Part shown: one piece after another, positions 53,746 through 62,894 of the stretch | How the letters are laid out: every line of letters begins with the position of its first letter | Position numbering within the stretch: position 1 is the stretch's first letter | Source: Mycolicibacterium helvum | GTDB lineage: Bacteria > Actinomycetota > Actinomycetes > Mycobacteriales > Mycobacteriaceae | NCBI RefSeq assembly: GCF_010731895.1 | Contig: NZ_AP022596.1 | Coordinates: forward strand, 3,596,001-3,660,000 | Reading direction: 5' to 3' | DNA: 64,000 nt | Translations under genes and position numbers: made by a program | The notes under the pieces: model-generated | What the model was told of the DNA's origin: nothing | Databases searched by the model: none | What the model saw: the letters and a program-made list of their open reading frames with translations, nothing else

Positions 53746-56193
53746 ATGATTCGCATTTACGATTCTGCCGAGCAGGACCGCGACTATCGTCTCGGCCAAC
53801 CAGCCAGGTACTACCTGGGAAAACGCTGTCAGAATTTGGACCGAGGACGACTCGTGAGCGAAAAATCGATTCCAGACCAATCGCCGGCAGTGTCGAAACC
53901 CGGAGCGGGCCATTCGAATACGAAAGAAGAAAGGATCGCGATTATTGGGGGCGGCATCGCGGGCCTTTTATGTGCCTACGTGCTAAGAAAATTCGGCCAT
54001 ACGGTGGTGCTGTTCGAGTCGTCGGATGTCCTCGGCGGACGAATTCGATCGTTCAGGTTCAACCCCAAGATGTTGAACGAGATCGAACGTGACGACGATG
54101 TGGTCCGCGAGCCAGTAAAAAGCCAAGCGATTCTCAAAAATGCGCTCTTGCCCCGCTCACTCTCCCCATCGGGGCAGCTTCCGCTGAGGCTTGAGGACAG
54201 TGATGATGCGCCGCCTGACTTCCAAGGCGGAACGTACTCTGCGGAGGATTACGACCTGCGTGCGTGGGACCACCTTGAGTTCAACGCCGAGTTTGGGCCG
54301 ATGCGAATCGAACTCGAGGTTCAGAGGATGCTCGGTTTCCTGATTGATCATCTCGGCATTAAGGGTCCGTATGAAGACCCGCCCACGATAGTCGCAGTGC
54401 CTCATGATCTCGTCCGAATGCAGGGCTTCCCGCCGTTCTCGTCGCCAGCGTCCAAAGGTGATCCGGTCTACTATCTCAGGCCTGAAGAAGAAGGCAAGAC
54501 ACCTCTCGATCTGCTGAAACTCGGTCTGTGCCGCGCTGTAGCGGACCTGAACTTCGGTCCCATGAAAACTGCAGCAATTGAGGTGGAGGACGCGGCCAAC
54601 GTCAAGATCCCGGAGTCGATTGGAAGCCAGGATGTGAAGAGATACCTGGACTTTCAGGCCTCGCACGCCGATCTGCTCGCCAAACTCGGCAAGGCGACCG
54701 CCACCCAGCGCTCGGCGGCCCCGGTCTTCGAATCCTGGGTACGCCACCAGCTGCATGAAGACGACTACTGGATCATCCAGCGGTATGGGCGAATCCCCGT
54801 TCTCTACGGCGCCGAAGAGTACATCGATCTGCACACGATGGGGTTTTGGAACCTGATGGCGGCCTACCTTAGCCATAACGCGTTAGCCAAGGTTCGCGAA
54901 CTAGGCTCGTTCTACCACTTGATCCCTGAGAACCCCAACGCAGCAGAATGGCTGACATGGTGGCTGCGCCAAATCTCCATCAGCGGCCAACTACAAGGCG
55001 TGTTCGGCGGCATGCAGTCCATTACCGAGATGCTCGTGGCGAAGATGGGCATCAACGTGGAATCGCATGACGCTGACCGACAATTATCCGAGGACGACCC
55101 ACTCACCGCTGACGATGACAAACTCAAGATCTACCGCAACGCGACAGTGACTATTCTGCACAACGACAGCAAGACGATCGCTGTCGCCGTGAAGAACCGC
55201 GATGTGGCCGAAGAGTCGTTCGACCGCGTCATCATGGCGCTACCAACAGTTCCTGCAGAAAAACTGGTCCAACGATCAAACCTGTGGTCCCAGAGTGCCA
55301 AACCCGAAAAGGTCGAAGAGAAGTTCGCCGCGTATCTGCACTCGGCACTGCCATTCCCACTGCTGAAGGTGTTCTTCGTTGTTAGGGATCGATGGTGGGA
55401 AGAACCGGTGAGAGCCAACCCCGACGTCAGCCGCTATCCGACGCGCGAGGTTTATTTCTGGAAGTCTCGCTTCAAAGACAGCCGTCGGGGTCTGGTCATG
55501 CTGTACACCGACCGCCCGGCGTCCTCGTTCTGGGCCAACTACGTTCCGAACCCAACCCAAGAAGATATCGACGAACTCTGTCGCAGCTCCTCTACCGACC
55601 CCGATGCGGATGCTGTCAAAATCCTTCGTGCCAGACTTAAGAGCCGATTCGTAGAGTACGTCAACGAAGCCGAAGGCGAAGCCACCATCACCACAGATGA
55701 CATCATCTGGTGCGGCATCATGGACTGGGGCCGCGAACCTTACGGCGCCGCATCTCACGCGTGGCGACCCAACCGCGAATATTGGAATACCCTTGCAGGC
55801 CTGTCTGACTGGGCACTGGGTCCTGATGGTTCGGGTCCTCACCTGCACGTATGCGGAGAGGCGTACTCCGACTACCACGCCTTCATCGAAGGTGCGCTGC
55901 GTTCAGCCGTCCACGTACTCACCCAAATCCCCAACCCGCGAGAACCCTCGGAAGAGCGAGAGCCCTCGGAAGAGAAAGAAGCTGCACTCACTTTCATCCT
56001 GAAGGGTGTGCTCGGAGTTGACGTCGACATGTCAGCTGTCCTCAAGACCGGAGACGCAACGTCCTCGGCCTTGAGGGGCGATGCCGATCCGAAGTCCGAA
56101 GACAAGCAGAAGAAAATTAAGTACATCAAAGACTTCTTCGACTGGTCATTAAACCTCGACCAAATGAAGAGTCGTGCGCAATCGGTGGACTAA
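53746..56193 (+). CDS. Large flavin-containing amine-oxidase-like oxidoreductase
   Basis: The product has 815 aa from ATG 53746; GTG 53854, with a GAGGAC site, is an alternative. The FAD-binding fold starts around residue 60 (IAIIGGGIAGLLCAYVLRKFGHTVVLFESSDVLGGRIRS). The late FAD-binding segment is HLHVCGEAYSDYHAFIEGALRSAVHVL. Between them are ~550 residues without recognised motifs. A ~100-residue charged C-terminal tail contains the duplicated EPSEERE/EPSEEKE. The group includes monoamine oxidases and tryptophan 2-monooxygenases; the substrate is unknown. Base composition is visibly less GC-rich, with more A/T-ending codons than neighbours, suggesting horizontal acquisition. Confidence 0.78.
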   Translation: MIRIYDSAEQDRDYRLGQPARYYLGKRCQNLDRGRLVSEKSIPDQSPAVSKPGAGHSNTKEERIAIIGGGIAGLLCAYVLRKFGHTVVLFESSDVLGGRIRSFRFNPKMLNEIERDDDVVREPVKSQAILKNALLPRSLSPSGQLPLRLEDSDDAPPDFQGGTYSAEDYDLRAWDHLEFNAEFGPMRIELEVQRMLGFLIDHLGIKGPYEDPPTIVAVPHDLVRMQGFPPFSSPASKGDPVYYLRPEEEGKTPLDLLKLGLCRAVADLNFGPMKTAAIEVEDAANVKIPESIGSQDVKRYLDFQASHADLLAKLGKATATQRSAAPVFESWVRHQLHEDDYWIIQRYGRIPVLYGAEEYIDLHTMGFWNLMAAYLSHNALAKVRELGSFYHLIPENPNAAEWLTWWLRQISISGQLQGVFGGMQSITEMLVAKMGINVESHDADRQLSEDDPLTADDDKLKIYRNATVTILHNDSKTIAVAVKNRDVAEESFDRVIMALPTVPAEKLVQRSNLWSQSAKPEKVEEKFAAYLHSALPFPLLKVFFVVRDRWWEEPVRANPDVSRYPTREVYFWKSRFKDSRRGLVMLYTDRPASSFWANYVPNPTQEDIDELCRSSSTDPDADAVKILRARLKSRFVEYVNEAEGEATITTDDIIWCGIMDWGREPYGAASHAWRPNREYWNTLAGLSDWALGPDGSGPHLHVCGEAYSDYHAFIEGALRSAVHVLTQIPNPREPSEEREPSEEKEAALTFILKGVLGVDVDMSAVLKTGDATSSALRGDADPKSEDKQKKIKYIKDFFDWSLNLDQMKSRAQSVD

Positions 56194-56264
56194 CCACATC
56201 TGACATGAAAGAACTGTCATGAGGATCCGTACCGTTGGGCACTTGCTCGCTTCAGCCCGCCGGT

Positions 56265-56759
56265 TCACCGCGCTGTCGGCTGAATCGACACCAGCCGGAA
56301 CGTTCCCGGCGAGGCGTCATCGGACGTGAACCGGACCACCAACATATCCGGGGGAAACTGCGTCGCAAGGTCATTGAGCGTCCTGGGCATGAACACCCGC
56401 GACTTCGCATTGCCGTACCAACCGGGATCCGACGGGTCAACGCTGAGATTGCGCACGCTGTCGATGCTGGCGTCCCAGCGCTGAACAGGATCAGGCAAAG
56501 CATCGCCGAATCCTGCTGACCTCTGGTACGCATCCAGTTGTCCCGCAAGGGTTACCGCCGTCCCGCCACCGACAGGGGTGCCAGTGATCGTCCCGTTGAT
56601 GACGTCGGCGGTCACTGACGTCAGGCGCGCCGTGCATACGTTGTCGACGACGGCAGACGGCGCGCAGAACTGAGGGAGCGGGTCAGCGTGGGCCGGGGCA
56701 ACGTTGAGTGTCACCGGCAGCGCAATGCCAGCGATGGCGGCCCATGCACGCTTTCGCAC
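56265..56759 (-). CDS. Secreted protein of unknown function
   Basis: This 164-aa protein has an N-terminal signal peptide (MRKRAWAAIAGIALPVTLNVAPAHA, cleavage after AHA). The mature region has an early Cys pair (QFCAPSAVVDNVC) that may form a disulfide. It then looks beta-rich (ARLTSVTADVINGTITGTPVGGGTAVTLAGQL), ending in VVRFTSDDASPGTFRLVSIQP. No family is recognised. It lies on the minus strand after the flavin oxidoreductase, converging with it across ~70 bases that hold no gene. Confidence 0.72.
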   Translation of the reverse strand: MRKRAWAAIAGIALPVTLNVAPAHADPLPQFCAPSAVVDNVCTARLTSVTADVINGTITGTPVGGGTAVTLAGQLDAYQRSAGFGDALPDPVQRWDASIDSVRNLSVDPSDPGWYGNAKSRVFMPRTLNDLATQFPPDMLVVRFTSDDASPGTFRLVSIQPTAR

Positions 56760-56773
56760 AGGTATGTCCTCCC

Positions 56774-57340
56774 TTAGGTATCTGAAAGGTATTCGGCCCC
56801 AGGGACCCAGGAGTTACACGTCGTGCTCAACGCGACGCTCAGCCGGCGGGTCACAGCAGCAAGTTGCTCACCCGCCCGAGTGACATCGGCGCCGCTCATC
56901 GGCTCCGCGCTGGGCACCAAGCTGAGCATCAGCGAGATGCGGGAGTCCGGGCCGAGTATGGGGGAGTGGATGTGGCTCACCGTGTAGGTCTCCTTCGGCG
57001 CGAGGCTGACTGGGAACCACTCCTCCTGATGGATCAGTTCATCGGTCAACGCCTGCGCCAACTGACTCAGCCGGGTCGAGCGCACCTCGGCGCTGCGCAC
57101 CACCAGCGCCAGTTCCTGCAACCGCAGATCCGGCAGGATGTGCAGGCCCACCGCATAGCCACGCTGATTGGCATTGGTGATGGCCTCGCGGTAGCGCTCG
57201 CGCACGTCCTCGGGCAGCGCGCCCAGCCAGCGCTCCCGCACATCCGGCCCCCGCCACGCGACGGTCGACGCCCCATACGGTGGCCGGTGCGGAATTTGGG
57301 TACCGATCGGCATCGGATGACCACCGCCGTGACCGCTGCG
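56774..57340 (-). pseudogene. IclR-family regulator remnant (effector domain only)
   Basis: The minus strand encodes the C-terminal effector-binding part of an IclR-type regulator: PIGTQIPHRPPYGASTVAW, then LPEDVRERYREAITNANQRGYAV, and an ending with SRISLMLSLVPSAEPMSGADV. The N-terminal winged helix that should precede it is absent. Beyond about 57340 the sequence becomes the start of a truncated crotonase on the other strand. The coding frame is open upstream only as a shadow. Probably non-functional. Confidence 0.65.
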
Positions 57341-57347
57341 GACCTGA

Positions 57348-57797
57348 CTGACACCGTCAATGATCACGTTGATGGCAGAGGCGTGGGATGAGATCGACAC
57401 CAACCCTGATATCCGCGCCGCCATACTCACCGGGGAGGGCTCGTCGTACTGCGTCGGCGGCGACTTGGCCGACGGCTGGATGGTTCGCACATCGTCAGAC
57501 AAAGGCCCCGAGCCGCAACCAGAACGGAAGACTGCCGGCAACGTCATCACCGATGGGCTGCTGCTGACCCGCTCACTAACCAAGGCCCGGGAGATCGCAG
57601 CGAAGGTCTGCGCCAATGGTCCACTGGCAGTGCGCAATGCGAAGGCATCTATCGTGGCTAGCGGGTGGCTCGATGAGGGCGACGCTCGCCAGATCGAGCA
57701 GAGGTTCGTTGCCGAGGTGATGCGTTCCGACGACGCCAAGGAGGGCCTCGCGGCCTTCCGCGACAAACGTGCGCCGCGCTTTACCGGGCGGCGCTGA
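57348..57797 (+). pseudogene. Enoyl-CoA hydratase (crotonase) remnant, N-terminally truncated and internally deleted
   Basis: From about 57348 the frame reads LTPSMITLMAEAWDEIDTNPDIRAAILTGEGSSYCVGGDL, the interior of a crotonase, so the first ~30 residues are missing. At about 57585 it jumps in frame from TDGLLLTRSLTK directly to AREIAAKVCANGPLAVRNAKAS. This skips the ~100 residues that normally hold the second oxyanion-hole glycine and the catalytic Glu. The C-terminus (EGLAAFRDKRAPRFTGR) is intact. An open 145-codon frame from ATG 57360 exists but cannot encode a functional hydratase. Confidence 0.78.
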
Positions 57798-57811
57798 CCG
57801 GGAGGATGCTG

Positions 57812-59008
57812 ATGGAACACACGGGGCCGCTGAGCGGTATTCGCGTTCTGGAATTGTCGCTTGCGCTCACCGGTCCGTATATCGGTGCCCTGTTCGCCGA
57901 CCAAGGTGCTGACGTTGTGAAGATAGAGCGCCCGGATATCGGCGACATCCTGCGGTGGATTGGCCCGAGCGTCAACGGGTTAAGTGCCGTTTTCCGGGTC
58001 TGCAATCGCGGCAAGCAGTCGATCGCCGTGGACATCCGGACCGACGCAGGTCGGGACATCGCACTCGAACTGGCCGCGCAGGCCGACGTCGTCATCCAGA
58101 ACTTCCGTCCCGGGGTGGCGGAGCGACTTGGCCTTGGCTATGACAACGTTGTCGCAATCAACCCCGGGGTCGTCTATCTGTCGCTGAGCGGATTCGGCGA
58201 GGTTGGGCCCTACCGTGAGCGCAGCGCTTATGACACCGTGATTCAGGCCTACGGCGGTGTCGCGTCGAGCCAGGCCGATCCGGGAGTTGGGGAACCGATA
58301 TTCCTGCAGCAAGTGCTCGCCGATAAAGTCACCGCGCTTTATGCCAGTCAAGCCGTCACCGCCGCTTTGCTCGCGCGTGCGAACGGCCGCGGCGGACAGC
58401 ATGTGCACGTCTCGATGGTCGACGCAGTCGTGTCGTTTCTGTGGACCGACGCGACCGGCAATGAGGTGCTGCTCGACGCCGACGGCTCGCAGCCGTCGAG
58501 TTTCACCTCCGGCTTCAAGCCATTCCACTTCGTCGACGGGTGGGGCGTGGTGACACCGATCTCGGACTCCGACTTCACCGGAATGTGCCGCGCGTTGGAC
58601 GTGCCCGGTGCGGATGATCCACGACTTGCGACCGCTGACCTCCGTAACCAGCATCGTCCGTTGATGGCGCAGGTGCTGGAGTCCTGTTATGCGGGCGCAG
58701 AAAAGCTCACGGTGGAAGAGGCGACAGCGCGCTTCGAGGCCGAGGACGTGCCCTACGCGATGATCGTCCCGCCTGACGAATTGCCCAACGATCCGCACGC
58801 CATCGAGATGGGGCTGTTCGTAGAAGCCGACGATCCGGTGGTGGGGCGCACCCGTATCCCGAGGCATCCGGCTCTGTTCGATGGCACGCCCGCTCAACTG
58901 GCCGGTGCTGCACCGGCTTTGGGTGAACACACCACCGACGTGCTGGTGCGGCTGGGTCGTTGCGATCAGGAGAGCGAGCTCCGGCAATCGGGCATCATCG
59001 CGGGGTGA
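57812..59008 (+). CDS. Family III CoA-transferase (CaiB/BaiF-like)
   Basis: The product has 398 aa from ATG 57812, 6 nt after GGGAGG; an ATG six bases earlier overlaps that site. Family blocks are GPLSGIRVLELSLALTGPYIGALFADQGADVVKIERP at the N-terminus, NRGKQSIAVDIRTDAGRDIALELAAQADVVIQNFRPG, and a middle AYDTVIQAYGG. It moves CoA between carboxylic acids. It lies 14 bases after the crotonase remnant, so it was once the second gene of a fatty- or aromatic-acid catabolic operon that has since decayed. Confidence 0.9.
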   Translation: MEHTGPLSGIRVLELSLALTGPYIGALFADQGADVVKIERPDIGDILRWIGPSVNGLSAVFRVCNRGKQSIAVDIRTDAGRDIALELAAQADVVIQNFRPGVAERLGLGYDNVVAINPGVVYLSLSGFGEVGPYRERSAYDTVIQAYGGVASSQADPGVGEPIFLQQVLADKVTALYASQAVTAALLARANGRGGQHVHVSMVDAVVSFLWTDATGNEVLLDADGSQPSSFTSGFKPFHFVDGWGVVTPISDSDFTGMCRALDVPGADDPRLATADLRNQHRPLMAQVLESCYAGAEKLTVEEATARFEAEDVPYAMIVPPDELPNDPHAIEMGLFVEADDPVVGRTRIPRHPALFDGTPAQLAGAAPALGEHTTDVLVRLGRCDQESELRQSGIIAG

Positions 59009-59177
59009 GCGCCGCGCCGCGCTAATTGTGCCTACCGTCATCGACTCGTCGAATGCGTTCTAGTGGTCCACTGGTGTGTGCATCTGCGGCAGCGACCCGT
59101 GGCCGTACCAGTCGATGCCGTAGAGGGCCGGGCCGGTCGCGCTGGCGAAGGTTGCCACATCGGATCGGTGACCGCAG

Positions 59178-59183
59178 TAAAGT
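59178..59183 (+). promoter_or_regulatory. Putative -10 hexamer for the M15-like protein gene
   Basis: TAAAGT (TANNNT type) ends 7 nt before GTG 59191, fitting a leaderless transcript. The preceding ~170 bases after the CoA-transferase contain no gene. Confidence 0.4.
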
Positions 59184-59190
59184 GCTGCTC

Positions 59191-59853
59191 GTGGTCAGAG
59201 TCTTCGCCGGCGCCCGCGGTCGCTGGCTTGCGGTGGGGGCGTCGGTCGCCATCGCAACGGCGATGTTCTACGCCCAGAGCCACGAAGAGCGGTGTTGTGT
59301 TGCCGTGCCTGCTGTTTCACCCGCGGGACAGGCATTGGCATCATCCGACGCCCCTCGTGTCGCCCAGCCCACCGAAGCGGAATTGCTGGCCGCGAGCGCA
59401 CCCGTCGCCGGCGCGGACTTCCAGCTCGCGTTGCCGCGCGGCCTCGCGCCCGAGGAGGGTTTGCAGGTCCATACCATCTGGGTGGCTCGCGCCATCAGCG
59501 TGATGTTCCTCGAAATCAAGACAATCGGCGGTTATCGGCAAGACCCGTTGCCGTGGCATCCGAACGGGTTGGCGATCGACGTGATGATCCCGAACTACCA
59601 CTCGCAGGAGGGGATCGAGCTCGGCAACCAGATCGCTGGGTTCGCCCTGGCCAATGCGAAGCGGTGGGGAGTGCTGCATGTGATCTGGCGGCAGGGCTTC
59701 TACCCGGGCATCGGCGCGCCGAGTTGGACGGCGGACTACGGCAACGAAACCGCCAACCACTACGACCATGTGCACATCGCCACCGACGGTGGCGGCTACC
59801 CGACCGGACGCGAAACGTACTTCCTCGGGTCTATGCGCTCGGAACCGGCCTGA
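59191..59853 (+). CDS. Exported M15-like (ARB_07466-type) cell-wall protein
   Basis: The product is about 220 aa from GTG 59191; GTG 59182 is an alternative, and the frame is open further upstream. A basic start and hydrophobic stretch (WLAVGASVAIATAMFYAQS) form a signal peptide or anchor. After a spacer, the C-terminal domain (about 90-215) has IKTIGGYRQDP, HPNGLAIDVMIPNY and NHYDHVHIATDGG. These HxxxxxxD and HVH elements resemble the zinc ligands of M15/VanY-like peptidases and the ARB_07466-like domain. It may bind or cleave peptidoglycan stem peptides. The DUF4349 lipoprotein gene follows 5 bases later. Confidence 0.78.
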   Translation: MVRVFAGARGRWLAVGASVAIATAMFYAQSHEERCCVAVPAVSPAGQALASSDAPRVAQPTEAELLAASAPVAGADFQLALPRGLAPEEGLQVHTIWVARAISVMFLEIKTIGGYRQDPLPWHPNGLAIDVMIPNYHSQEGIELGNQIAGFALANAKRWGVLHVIWRQGFYPGIGAPSWTADYGNETANHYDHVHIATDGGGYPTGRETYFLGSMRSEPA

Positions 59854-59858
59854 CGACG

Positions 59859-60779
59859 ATGAAGCACGTGCTGCGGACTTCGTGTGCTCGCTTGGCGGTG
59901 CCGTTGGTGGTGGGCGTTGCTGCGTTGACGGCCTGCGCCGGACCCGACCCGCGCCCCGCGACCGCTCCGGCGCCGTCCGTCACCTCGGTGGAGGCCGCCG
60001 GAGCGCCCATGCCCCAGGATGCGCCGGGCCAGCCCCCGTTGGTCAAACGCGACGTGGTGAAGACCGCAGCCATGACGATCTCGGTGACGGAACCCGCCGC
60101 GGCCGCGGATAAGGCCGCTGCCCTTGTCGCGACCGCGGACGGCCGCGTCGACAACCGTTCCGAGGATGCGGGATCGGGCACGGACAGGGCGCGATCGACG
60201 GTGGTCTTGCGGGTCCCCGTCGCCAAGCTCGACGACGTGTTAGGGCAACTCAAGGCATTGGGCACCGTCGAACACGTCGAAATCACCTCCGACGACGTCA
60301 CCGCGCAGCGCGTCGACCTCGATGCCCGGATCAAGGCACTGCAAACGTCGGTCGACCGGCTGCTGGGGATCATGCGGGACGCCAGAGACCCCGACGCCCT
60401 GATCAAGGCCGAGGGCGCGCTCTCCGAGCGCCAGGCGGAGTTGGACAGTCTCCGGGCGCAACGGGAGGCGCTCGGCGACCGCATCGACTACAGCACCGTC
60501 AACGTCACCTTCGTCGCCCAGACCATCGGTGGCCCCGCGCTAACTGAATACCGGGGCTTCTTCGGTCAAATCGAACGAGGTTGGGACGGTTTGGTTTCCG
60601 CCGTCGGCAACCTGGTGCTGTTTTTCGGGCTGCTGCTTCCCTGGTTGGCTGTGCTCGCGGCCGTCGGTGGGATCGCGTACGGGGCGGTACGGCTGGTGCG
60701 GGGGCGGCGGCCCAAGCCGACACCCCCTGCGACCACCGCGGTGGATACTCCGGCCGAGGACCACGCCAACGGGGCATGA
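59859..60779 (+). CDS. DUF4349 membrane lipoprotein
   Basis: The product has 306 aa. It has a lipoprotein signal peptide with lipobox (VGVAALTACAG, Cys at about 26), a Pro/Ala-rich linker and the DUF4349 domain (about 70-220), with STVVLRVPVAKLDDVLGQLKALGTVEHVEITSDDVT. A coiled-coil helix pair follows (RIKALQTSVDRLLGIM...SERQAELDSLRAQREAL). A C-terminal transmembrane helix (LVLFFGLLLPWLAVLAAVGGIAYGAV) ends in a basic cytosolic tail. The family is uncharacterised and probably acts at the envelope. It is likely cotranscribed with the M15-like gene. Confidence 0.87.
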   Translation: MKHVLRTSCARLAVPLVVGVAALTACAGPDPRPATAPAPSVTSVEAAGAPMPQDAPGQPPLVKRDVVKTAAMTISVTEPAAAADKAAALVATADGRVDNRSEDAGSGTDRARSTVVLRVPVAKLDDVLGQLKALGTVEHVEITSDDVTAQRVDLDARIKALQTSVDRLLGIMRDARDPDALIKAEGALSERQAELDSLRAQREALGDRIDYSTVNVTFVAQTIGGPALTEYRGFFGQIERGWDGLVSAVGNLVLFFGLLLPWLAVLAAVGGIAYGAVRLVRGRRPKPTPPATTAVDTPAEDHANGA

Positions 60780-60837
60780 ATCCTCGATGGGGCCCCGCCA
60801 TCGGATTCCCAGCGCTGCAAGGAGATGGACTCCTCGA

Positions 60838-61317
60838 CTACCGACATGGCTCTTCTGTCCGTGCGGTGTGCATGCCATACGGCACGGCCTTGAGCACAGT
60901 GACGGACAGTGCAGCGCCGCTGGGCAATGTGTAGGCGAGTTGCTGACCCGGGCGCGCACCCGCGATGGCCGAGCCCAGCGGTGATTGGACGGAGTAGACC
61001 TCCATGTCACCGTATTCAGCGCCACGAACCCCCAGGAGGAAGGTCTCGGTGTCGCCGGTGTCGTCGTAGCGGATGGTCACCACCATGCCAGGCTCGGCGA
61101 TGCCGTCGTCGGGCGGATCCTCGCCAACGACTGCGGTCACGAGCAAGTCGTGAATCTGCTGGATTCGGCTTTGCCATCCGCGCTGGATGGCGGCTGCGTT
61201 CTCGTCGTTGTCAGCGTTGTCCACTCCGCCGGCTGACAACTGGCGCAGCGTTGCCAATTCCTGTTGCAATCGGTCGAAGGCCTGTGGTGATATCCAGACG
61301 CGCTGGGCGGTGGTCAT
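60838..61317 (-). CDS. GreA/GreB C-terminal-domain protein
   Basis: This 159-aa protein has an N-terminal helical region (WISPQAFDRLQQELATLRQLSAGG...) that is much shorter than, or different from, the full coiled coil of GreA. It is followed by the FKBP-like GreA/GreB C-terminal domain (EPGMVVTIRYDDTGDTETFLLG, SVQSPLGSAIAGARPGQQLAYTLPSG). The acidic residues between the helices (NADNDEN) could take the place of the catalytic tip. Similar mycobacterial proteins, such as Rv3788-type ones, bind RNA polymerase in the secondary channel. The role here is inferred from fold only. It faces the DUF4349 gene tail to tail. Confidence 0.8.
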   Translation of the reverse strand: MTTAQRVWISPQAFDRLQQELATLRQLSAGGVDNADNDENAAAIQRGWQSRIQQIHDLLVTAVVGEDPPDDGIAEPGMVVTIRYDDTGDTETFLLGVRGAEYGDMEVYSVQSPLGSAIAGARPGQQLAYTLPSGAALSVTVLKAVPYGMHTARTEEPCR

Positions 61318-61395
61318 ATTTTCTGTCCTTTCGGGCTAGCGAGGCGTGTGCGAAGGTGCATCACGCGTTGATCTTTCGTGCCTTTCGAGGTTGCC

Positions 61396-61431
61396 GTCAG
61401 GGGCGGGCGGTACATCAGCTCCGCCCCTGAC
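61396..61431 (-). terminator. Hairpin after the D-amino-acid-dehydrogenase-like gene
   Basis: GTCAGGGGCGG and CCGCCCCTGAC are perfect 11-bp arms around a 14-base loop, 47 bases beyond the 61479 stop. There is no T-tract. Confidence 0.6.
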
Positions 61432-61478
61432 GACTCGCGAGCCCGGGTCGGGGCGTGGTTGTGATCGCGTTGCCGGGG

Positions 61479-62744
61479 CTAGCGGCCGACTCGGCGCAGC
61501 GGGTCGAACTCGCGCAACGCGTCGGGCTGTTTGCCGGTGGTGATGTATTCGGCCAGCAGCCGGCCGGTTACCGGGCCGTGTGCCAGTCCCCACATGCCGT
61601 GGCCGCCGGCGACGTAAACCCGTGGCGACGTCTCCCCAATCAGGGGCCGCCCGTCAGTCGTGATCGGTCGAGCGCCCACCCAGACATCGCTGCGTTCGTT
61701 CCATCGCACCCCGCTGAGTAACGAGCCGGCTGACTCGACGATCGCGGCCACGCGCTCTGGCCGCAGCGGTTCGTGCGGATCGCGAAACTCCATGGTGCCC
61801 GCCACACGTAGTGCACCGTTGTAGGGCGTGCACGCCACCCGCGCGTGCGGCAGGTAGATCGGGCCCGGAATGGGGCGGTCCACCGGCACGGTGAACGAAT
61901 ACCCGCGACCTGCTCGCACCGGAATCCTTACTTGACGGCCAGCGAGCCGTGACAGCCATGCTCCGGTCGCGATGACCGCGGTGTCTGCGCGCACCCGGGC
62001 ACCGTTGCGCGGGTACACCGAGACACCGTCGCTGAAGCTGATCACGTCGCTGATCTCCATGGTGCGCATCGTGGCACCGCGCTGGACGACCGCGCGGCCG
62101 AGGCTGTGTACGAATCGCCCTGGGTCGACGAACCGCTGCCCGTTGATGTTGAGCCCGGCGCCGATGAGAGGCGATGCCAGCGGCACCTGCTCGCGCAGCG
62201 CCGCGCCGGTCAATTCGGTGACGAGTACTGGGTGTCCGGCCTTTTCGAACTGGCGAAGCTCGCGCACCATCGCGTCGGCCTCATCGGTGCTCTGGAACAA
62301 CGCGGTGATGGGGGCGTCGGTGACCGGCGCGTCCACACCGTTGGCGACCAGCACGTCGAAAGCTTCGATGCACTCCTCGTTGAGGGGGGCGTTGGCTCGC
62401 GCCACCCGATTCCAGGACGAGCGCCGGCAGTTCGCCGCGAACCTGAGCAGGAATAGCGCCAGCGACGGATCAGCCCGCAGCGGGATGTGCAGCGGACTCG
62501 TGGGGTCGCCTAACGAACTCAGTCCGTAACGCAACACGGACGGCGAGTTCAGCGGCAGAGTCAGTCCGGGCGAGATCCAGCCGGCGTTGCCCCAGGACGC
62601 GCCGGCGGCCACGCCGGCGCGGTCCACCACCGTGACCTCGACCCCGCGCTCCTGCAGGAACCATGCCGTCGACAACCCGACGATTCCCGCACCGACAACA
62701 ACCGCTGATCGCGGCCCGCCATCGATGCGCTGTACGCCGCCCAC
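61479..62744 (-). CDS. FAD-dependent D-amino-acid dehydrogenase-like oxidoreductase (DadA family)
   Basis: The product has 421 aa from GTG 62744, 6 nt after GGAGG; GTG codons slightly upstream are possible. The FAD fold is AVVVGAGIVGLSTAWFLQERGVEVTVVDR, then GASWGNAGWISPGLTLPL, the segment typical of DadA. The central VYPRNGARVRADTAVIATGAWLSRL and the C-terminal YVAGGHGMWGLAHGPVTGRLLAEYI complete the DAO domain. It would oxidatively deaminate D-amino acids to 2-oxo acids. The PucR-type regulator gene lies 150 bases upstream on the same strand and may control it. Confidence 0.88.
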   Translation of the reverse strand: MGGVQRIDGGPRSAVVVGAGIVGLSTAWFLQERGVEVTVVDRAGVAAGASWGNAGWISPGLTLPLNSPSVLRYGLSSLGDPTSPLHIPLRADPSLALFLLRFAANCRRSSWNRVARANAPLNEECIEAFDVLVANGVDAPVTDAPITALFQSTDEADAMVRELRQFEKAGHPVLVTELTGAALREQVPLASPLIGAGLNINGQRFVDPGRFVHSLGRAVVQRGATMRTMEISDVISFSDGVSVYPRNGARVRADTAVIATGAWLSRLAGRQVRIPVRAGRGYSFTVPVDRPIPGPIYLPHARVACTPYNGALRVAGTMEFRDPHEPLRPERVAAIVESAGSLLSGVRWNERSDVWVGARPITTDGRPLIGETSPRVYVAGGHGMWGLAHGPVTGRLLAEYITTGKQPDALREFDPLRRVGR

Positions 62745-62894
62745 CACACACCTCCACACTCGATACCTGCTGTTAGCTCCACAGTGGCCCGTCGGTGGGG
62801 GATCCGATTGTCATGATTCGACAATCCAGCGGTCGGGTTCTGTTCGCCCGCGACAAACCATCGCGGGCGGCGGGGCTGCTGCCGCCGGACGAGG

